Shown here: in pieces, positions 7,237 to 10,787 of the stretch | Numbering within the stretch: position 1 is the stretch's first letter | Layout of the letters: each line of letters opens with the position of its first letter | Assembly: GCA_046729895.1 (NCBI GenBank) | Contig: JBKPHP010000197.1 | Span: forward strand, 1 to 10,787 | Length of the DNA: 10,787 nt | Direction of reading: 5' to 3' | Source of the DNA: DASXBA01 sp046729895 | Lineage (GTDB): Bacteria > Actinomycetota > Thermoleophilia > Solirubrobacterales > Thermoleophilaceae | Made by a program: the position numbers and the translations under genes | The notes under the pieces: generated by a model | What the model was told of the DNA's origin: nothing | The model's input: the letters and a program-made list of their open reading frames with translations, nothing else | The model's database searches: none

Positions 7237-7992
7237 TCAGTAGACGGGGGTCCGCTGCTCGTAGTCGGTATGGACCCGGTTTGCAAACAGCTTGATCGTC
7301 AGCAGCCCGAACAGGAAACCGCCGATGTGGGCGAAGTAGGCGACTCCGCCGCCGCCTACGACCGGCTGCCCGAGCTGGGCCGCACCGTAGAAGACCTGTA
7401 TCAGGAACCACGCCCCGAGCACGATCAGCGCCGGCAGCTCGACGATCGTGAAGAAGATGATGATGAAGATCACGGTGATGACCCTGGCCTTGGGATAGAG
7501 CAGGGCGTAGGCGCCTAGCACGGCCGCGATGGCACCGCTGGCGCCCACCGTGGGGGCGGGCGAGTTCGGCTCGATCAGGGTCTGGCCCAAGAGGGCCGCC
7601 AGCCCTCCGAGCAGGTAAAAGGCCACGAACCTCGGCCTGCCCATGGAGTCTTCGATGTTGTTCCCGAAGATCCACAGGAACAGCATGTTGCCGCCGAGAT
7701 GGAGCAGCCCGCCGTGGAGGAACATCGACGTGAAGAGGGTGATCCAGGTGGGGGCTTGATCCTGGCCCGAGGCCGGGCAGATCAGCGTGCCGTTCTGCTC
7801 GGCGCACTCCTTGCCGGGATGCGAGATCTCAAAGGGGATTGCGCCGTACTCGACCACCCGCTCGTTTCCCGTGTTCCCAAGCGTCAGGCCGCCGTGCTCG
7901 AACCCGAAGTAGACGACCACGCAGGCCACGATGATGGCCACTGTCAGGACCGGGAAGCGGCGGGTCGGGATGTCGTCCTTTATCGGGAACAC
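7237..7992 (-). CDS. Rhomboid-family intramembrane serine protease
   Basis: 251 residues, a polytopic membrane protein that would cleave TM segments of other membrane proteins. The catalytic dyad is Ser152 in GASG and His222 in AHIGG. The HxxxN pair is His98/Asn102 in HLGGNMLFLW, and the conserved loop segment FGNNIED follows. The first extracytoplasmic loop carries two cysteines (63 and 72) that could form a disulfide bond. Six TM helices are expected; the core is complete. The GTG at 7992 opens MFPIKDDIPTRR, the usual N-terminus of actinobacterial rhomboids. No Shine-Dalgarno sequence precedes it; instead an 8-bp hairpin (7998-8023) ends 5 nt upstream. It lies 63 nt after the kelch gene and 2 nt before the 58-aa gene. 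The natural substrate is unknown. Confidence 0.95.
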   Translation of the reverse strand: MFPIKDDIPTRRFPVLTVAIIVACVVVYFGFEHGGLTLGNTGNERVVEYGAIPFEISHPGKECAEQNGTLICPASGQDQAPTWITLFTSMFLHGGLLHLGGNMLFLWIFGNNIEDSMGRPRFVAFYLLGGLAALLGQTLIEPNSPAPTVGASGAIAAVLGAYALLYPKARVITVIFIIIFFTIVELPALIVLGAWFLIQVFYGAAQLGQPVVGGGGVAYFAHIGGFLFGLLTIKLFANRVHTDYEQRTPVY

Positions 7993-7997
7993 GGCCG

Positions 7998-8023
7998 GGC
8001 GCGCATGATGACGTTTGCGCGCC
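7998..8023 (-). promoter_or_regulatory. Hairpin immediately upstream of the rhomboid start
   Basis: On the - strand GGCGCGCA (8023-8016) pairs perfectly with TGCGCGCC (8005-7998) around a 10-nt loop. It takes the place where a ribosome-binding site would be. It may be a terminator/attenuator after the kelch gene, a translation-control hairpin, or a DNA operator; the sequence does not decide. Confidence 0.45.
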
Positions 8024-8055
8024 GAATGAGCGCCTGTCGGGCCGCTGCCGCGGCG

Positions 8056-9021
8056 CTATGGCACCCGGAGCGTCTCGATTGCCCTCGAGAAGTGGAATCC
8101 CGGCTGCGGGCCGCCCTCGATCGCGTACACGCGGTTGTGGAGCGAGACGCCGCCGAGGCCATGGCGCGGGGACAGCATGTCCGGCAGCCGGCGCCAGCGG
8201 TTCTGCCCCGGGCTATAGACCTCGACCTGCTTGATAGTGGTCCCTCCCGGGCCCAGCTGCTCGCCGCCGAAGACCACGATCCGCCCGTCGGCCAGGCGGG
8301 CGGAGGCGATGCCGCCCCGCGCGGTGGGTATTGAGCGGACGCGCTTCCAGCGGCGCCGCCTCGGGTCGTAGCGGTCCACCGCCCGGAAGTTCCGCGTGTC
8401 ACGCCCTGCGATCACGTAGAAGCGGCCGCCCGCAGCCGCGCCCGTGGTGTGGTTGCGAGCCGGCCCCGGGAAGCTCCGCCCTCGTCGCCACCGCTGGCGC
8501 GCGAAGTTGTAGACCTCGAGCGAGCGGAGCGACCCGGCGGCATTGGCGCCGCCGGCGACGTAGAGCCGGCGGCCGATCACGGCGGCGGCGTGAGCCGCCC
8601 GCGGCTTTGGGGAGTCCGGTAGCCGGCGCCAGCGATTGCGGCGCGGGTCGTAGCGATAGAGGCGGGACGTCGCGCTCGACAGCGAGCGGCGGGCGCGATA
8701 GCCGCCGTGCACGTAGAGCTTGCCGCGGTAGGCCACGGCCGTCGTGTGGTTGAGGCCGAGGGGCATCGAGCGAACGGGCTTCCAGCTGTCGGCCCGGAGG
8801 TCGTAGCGCTCGACCGCGCGGGTGGTGACGCCGCTGCGCTTCTCGAAGCCGCCCACCACGTACACGAAGCGCCCGATGCGGGCGGTCGCCACCTCCGTCC
8901 GCTCGAGCGTGCCTGAGGCGAGCGGCACCCAGCGATCGGTGCGGGCGCGCGGCGGCGACGAGGTGGCGCAGCCGGCCGCGACAGCCGCGGCGACGACCAT
9001 CGCGAGGGCGCGGAGGGTCAT
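8056..9021 (-). CDS. Kelch-repeat lipoprotein
   Basis: 321 residues. The N-terminus MTLRALAMVVAAAVAAGC is a signal peptide with a lipobox ending at Cys18, so the mature protein should be lipid-anchored on the outer face of the membrane. The rest is about six kelch repeats of 45-50 residues, each with a Gly-Gly strand (for example VYVVGGF, LYVHGGY, LYVAGGA, VVFGGE), a Tyr-Asp (ERYDLR, YRYDPR) and a Trp (SWKP, RWRR). They form a beta-propeller, a binding scaffold or sometimes a sialidase- or oxidase-like fold; no catalytic signature is seen. It is rich in Arg. The ATG at 9021 overlaps the lipA stop (ATGA), implying translational coupling to lipoate synthesis. The frame is open far upstream, but that is lipA in another frame. 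The ligand is unknown. Confidence 0.9.
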   Translation of the reverse strand: MTLRALAMVVAAAVAAGCATSSPPRARTDRWVPLASGTLERTEVATARIGRFVYVVGGFEKRSGVTTRAVERYDLRADSWKPVRSMPLGLNHTTAVAYRGKLYVHGGYRARRSLSSATSRLYRYDPRRNRWRRLPDSPKPRAAHAAAVIGRRLYVAGGANAAGSLRSLEVYNFARQRWRRGRSFPGPARNHTTGAAAGGRFYVIAGRDTRNFRAVDRYDPRRRRWKRVRSIPTARGGIASARLADGRIVVFGGEQLGPGGTTIKQVEVYSPGQNRWRRLPDMLSPRHGLGGVSLHNRVYAIEGGPQPGFHFSRAIETLRVP

Positions 9022-9950
9022 GCCCCCCGCGCTTGCTCCAGCGTCTGCTCGGCGTGGTAGCTCGACCGCACCAGCGGACCCGCGGCGACGGACTCGAAGC
9101 CCATCGCGTAGGCCTCCCGCTCGAGCTCGGCGAACTCCTCGGGTAGCCAGTAGCGCACAACCGGCAGGTGGTCGCGCGTGGGTCGTAGGTACTGGCCCAC
9201 GGTCAGCACCTGAACGCGATGCTCCCGGAGCACGGAAAAGGCCTCGAGCAGCTCCTCCTTCGTCTCGCCGAGACCGGTCAAGAGCCCGGACTTGGTCACG
9301 ACCTCGTCTCCGCCCATCTCCTTGGCGTTCAGCAGAACCCGGCAGGAGCGCAGGAAGCGCGAGCCGCGCCGTGCCAGCGGGTAGAGCCGGGGCACCGTTT
9401 CGACGTTGTGGTTGAAGACGTCCGGCCGCTCGTCGATAACGCGAGCCAGCGGCATCTCCTCGCCACGGAAGTCGGGGGTCAAGACCTCCACCTTGCAGCC
9501 GGGCGCCTGCCTGCGAACCGAGCGGATCACCCCGACGAACGCCGAGGCACCGTAGTCGGGCAGGTCGTCGCGGTCGACGCTCGTGATCACCGCGTGGCGC
9601 AGCCCCATGCGCTTGATCGACTGGGCGACGCGCAGCGGCTCCAGGCGGTCGACCTCGTTCGGCTTGCCCGTCTTCACGTTGCAGAAGCCGCAGCGCCGCG
9701 TGCAGGTGTCCCCGAGGATCATGAAGGTGGCGGTGCCCCTCTCCCAGCACTCGCCGATGTTCGGGCAGGCCGCCTCCTGGCAGACCGTGTGGAGCCCCTG
9801 GCCCTCGATCAGGCCCTTGAGCTCGCGATACCGAGGCCCGCCGGGCGCCGGTCGCTTGAACCAGGGTGGCTTGCGGTCCCGGAAGGGACGCGCCCCGGGC
9901 AGCTCCAGCACCCTGGCGCCACCGGGGTGGGCGCGCGAGCGGGTGCTCAT
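9018..9950 (-). CDS. lipA: Lipoyl synthase
   Basis: 310 residues. A radical SAM enzyme that inserts two sulfur atoms into protein-bound octanoyl chains to make lipoyl groups on 2-oxoacid dehydrogenase and glycine cleavage subunits. Both iron-sulfur motifs are visible: the auxiliary cluster CX4CX5C (Cys57, 62, 68; CQEAACPNIGEC) and the radical SAM CX3CX2C (Cys83, 87, 90; CTRRCGFC). Further family marks are NHNVETV, TKSGL with GLGET, VGQYLRP, and the C-terminal RSSY (295-298), whose Ser binds the auxiliary cluster. The ATG at 9950 overlaps the lipB stop as ATGA; the longer frame to 10133 lies inside lipB and is not used. Its stop overlaps the kelch gene start. Together with lipB it gives the complete endogenous lipoylation route. 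Confidence 0.98.
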   Translation of the reverse strand: MSTRSRAHPGGARVLELPGARPFRDRKPPWFKRPAPGGPRYRELKGLIEGQGLHTVCQEAACPNIGECWERGTATFMILGDTCTRRCGFCNVKTGKPNEVDRLEPLRVAQSIKRMGLRHAVITSVDRDDLPDYGASAFVGVIRSVRRQAPGCKVEVLTPDFRGEEMPLARVIDERPDVFNHNVETVPRLYPLARRGSRFLRSCRVLLNAKEMGGDEVVTKSGLLTGLGETKEELLEAFSVLREHRVQVLTVGQYLRPTRDHLPVVRYWLPEEFAELEREAYAMGFESVAAGPLVRSSYHAEQTLEQARGA

Positions 9951-10630
9951 GCCCGCACCGGCTCCGGGGCGCCGGCCAGGCGCTCCATCGAGACAAGCCG
10001 CTGACGGAGCCCGAGTGTCTCGGCGAACCGGTAGCCGATCCGCTTGCGGAAGCAATCCATCGCGCCGGTACGACCGGTTTCCTTGAGAACCGAAGTCATC
10101 CGGACGTACTCGAGGCCACACGGGACGATCCACTCGAATGGCTGGAGGTCGTTGTCCACGTTGATGGCGAAGCCATGGGTGGTCACTCCGCGTGAGACGT
10201 GAACGCCGATCGAGCCGATCTTCGATCCCGAGGCCCAGACGCCCGTCTCGCCTTCGCGGACCTCGGCCTCGACGCCCTCCTCGGCGAGCGCCCCCACGAT
10301 TGCCCGCTCCATCGTGTGCACGTAGGCGGGCACGTCGTCGATCCTCACGATGGGGTAGCCCACGAGCTGGCCCGGGCCGTGGTAGGTGACGCGGCCGCCG
10401 CGGTCGGTCTCGCAGACCTCGATCCCCTGCATCAGGTACCAGTCCTCGCCCATCGGGAGGTCGGCGGGTTCGGTGCGGCGGCCCTTCGTGTACACGGGTG
10501 GGTGCTCCAGCAGCAGGAGCGCGTCAGGCACTTCTTCCGCCTGTCGGCGAGATCGGATGCGGGCCTGCAGCTCGACCCCCTGCGCATAGGGAACGCGTCC
10601 CAGCTGGGCGACCCAGAGCTCGGCAGCCAT
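9947..10630 (-). CDS. lipB: Lipoyl(octanoyl) transferase
   Basis: 227 residues. Transfers octanoyl from acyl carrier protein to the lipoyl domain of target enzymes, in the cytoplasm. Visible motifs are RGGRVTYHGPGQLVGYPI (78-94), GSKIGSIGVHV with catalytic Lys137, and VPCGL with nucleophile Cys171, matching the Cys/Lys dyad of the family. The ATG at 10630 is chosen because family homology begins at MAAELWVAQLG. GAGG lies only 2 nt before it, and a TANNNT box (TAGCCT) ends 7 nt before it. The open frame continues upstream to 10765, but it overlaps the divergent gene and has no family sequence. It is the first gene of the leftward operon and overlaps lipA by ATGA. Confidence 0.97.
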   Translation of the reverse strand: MAAELWVAQLGRVPYAQGVELQARIRSRRQAEEVPDALLLLEHPPVYTKGRRTEPADLPMGEDWYLMQGIEVCETDRGGRVTYHGPGQLVGYPIVRIDDVPAYVHTMERAIVGALAEEGVEAEVREGETGVWASGSKIGSIGVHVSRGVTTHGFAINVDNDLQPFEWIVPCGLEYVRMTSVLKETGRTGAMDCFRKRIGYRFAETLGLRQRLVSMERLAGAPEPVRA

Positions 10631-10637
10631 CGCCTCG

Positions 10638-10648
10638 AAGGCTACCCT
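10638..10648. promoter_or_regulatory. Overlapping divergent -10 boxes between lipB and the rightward gene
   Basis: On the + strand TACCCT (10643-10648) ends 6 nt before the GTG at 10655, with TCGGCA as a 4-of-6 -35 box 17 nt upstream. On the - strand TAGCCT (10643-10638) ends 7 nt before the lipB ATG, with no good -35 box. The two boxes touch at base 10643. Inferred from sequence and spacing only. Confidence 0.35.
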
Positions 10649-10654
10649 GCGTCC

Positions 10655-10787
10655 GTGCGTACCGAGGAGCGCTTCTGGGCCTCGCGACTGCGCTGGCGGC
10701 TGCGAGGCGCGTGGATGTGGCCCGCCTTCGTGGTCGTCACCCTGGTCGATGGATACGTGCTCCACGAGCTGCCGCCGCTGCGGTTCG
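10655..10787 (+). CDS. Membrane protein of unknown function, 3'-truncated by the window edge
   Basis: The frame from GTG 10655 is open to the end of the window (44 residues). It begins MRTEERFWASRLRWRL, a basic amphipathic stretch rich in Arg and Trp, followed by a hydrophobic segment (about residues 20-38, GAWMWPAFVVVTLVDGYVL) that looks like a TM helix or signal anchor, then HELPPLRF. Coding is supported by the positive-inside pattern and the coherent hydrophobic segment. It starts 24 nt from the divergent lipB gene, with a leaderless-type -10 box. I do not recognise the family. The opposite strand is the open upstream extension of the lipB frame, which I reject. Confidence 0.65.
   Translation, partial: MRTEERFWASRLRWRLRGAWMWPAFVVVTLVDGYVLHELPPLRF

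Noticed and set aside
5997..7295. 432-aa + strand ORF opposite the carboxypeptidase
   Set aside because: It is antisense to a gene with all three S11 motifs. Its composition is His/Arg/Asp/Pro-rich with no domain, as expected from the GC-rich complementary strand.
9022..9996. Extended kelch frame (646 aa)
   Set aside because: The extra part lies wholly in lipA and lipB. The ATG at 9021 gives a proper lipoprotein signal peptide.
9219..10004. 261-aa + strand ORF opposite lipA and the end of lipB
   Set aside because: It is a shadow of lipA, whose cluster motifs are unambiguous; no recognisable features of its own.

Overview
The window is high-GC bacterial chromosome, most likely from an actinobacterium of the class Thermoleophilia (Solirubrobacterales or Gaiellales type). 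This placement is an inference. It rests on very GC-rich codons, several genes with almost no 5' leader (a TANNNT -10 box ends only 6-12 nt before the start codon), frequent GTG starts, and family resemblance of the small proteins as I remember them. I see no insertion sequence, phage gene, CRISPR array or integrase. No gap between genes exceeds about 140 bases.

Left part (1-2084, + strand): the 3' portion of a membrane-bound diguanylate cyclase (extracellular sensor tail, one TM helix, HAMP, GAF, GGDEF) that begins before the window. It is followed by a gene for a 166-aa, strongly acidic, Pro/Asp/Glu-repeat protein. A strong hairpin at 1987-2025 separates these from the convergent glutamate dehydrogenase gene.

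Middle part (2085-5941): a divergent regulon around one intergenic region. On the - strand a MarR-family repressor gene overlaps and precedes a glutamate dehydrogenase gene. On the + strand lie an aldo/keto reductase and a metallo-beta-lactamase-fold hydrolase. A near-perfect palindrome (3931-3953) sits on the -35 box of the marR promoter and is the obvious operator. The aldo/keto reductase start region carries a duplicated ribosome-binding site plus start, the upstream copy opening a 12-codon leader ORF. Both enzymes lack one expected motif residue. A tRNA-Ala(UGC) gene with the G3:U70 identity pair follows.

Right part (6041-10630, - strand): six genes read leftward, probably as one or two operons: lipB, lipA, a kelch-repeat lipoprotein, a rhomboid protease, a 58-aa two-helix membrane protein, and a D-alanyl-D-alanine carboxypeptidase. 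lipB/lipA and lipA/kelch overlap by ATGA, rhomboid and the 58-aa gene are 2 nt apart, and the 58-aa gene and the carboxypeptidase overlap as TGATG. Only the kelch-rhomboid gap (63 nt) could hold a promoter, and it contains an 8-bp hairpin 5 nt before the rhomboid start codon. The operon makes the lipoyl cofactor and several envelope proteins. A hairpin at the carboxypeptidase stop codon closes it.

At the right edge a divergent + strand gene for a membrane protein starts 24 nt from lipB and runs out of the window.

No complete new system of the defence or mobile type is evident. The best leads are the duplicated start with palindromic operator in the MarR regulon, the rhomboid/58-aa/carboxypeptidase cluster, and the acidic repeat protein.
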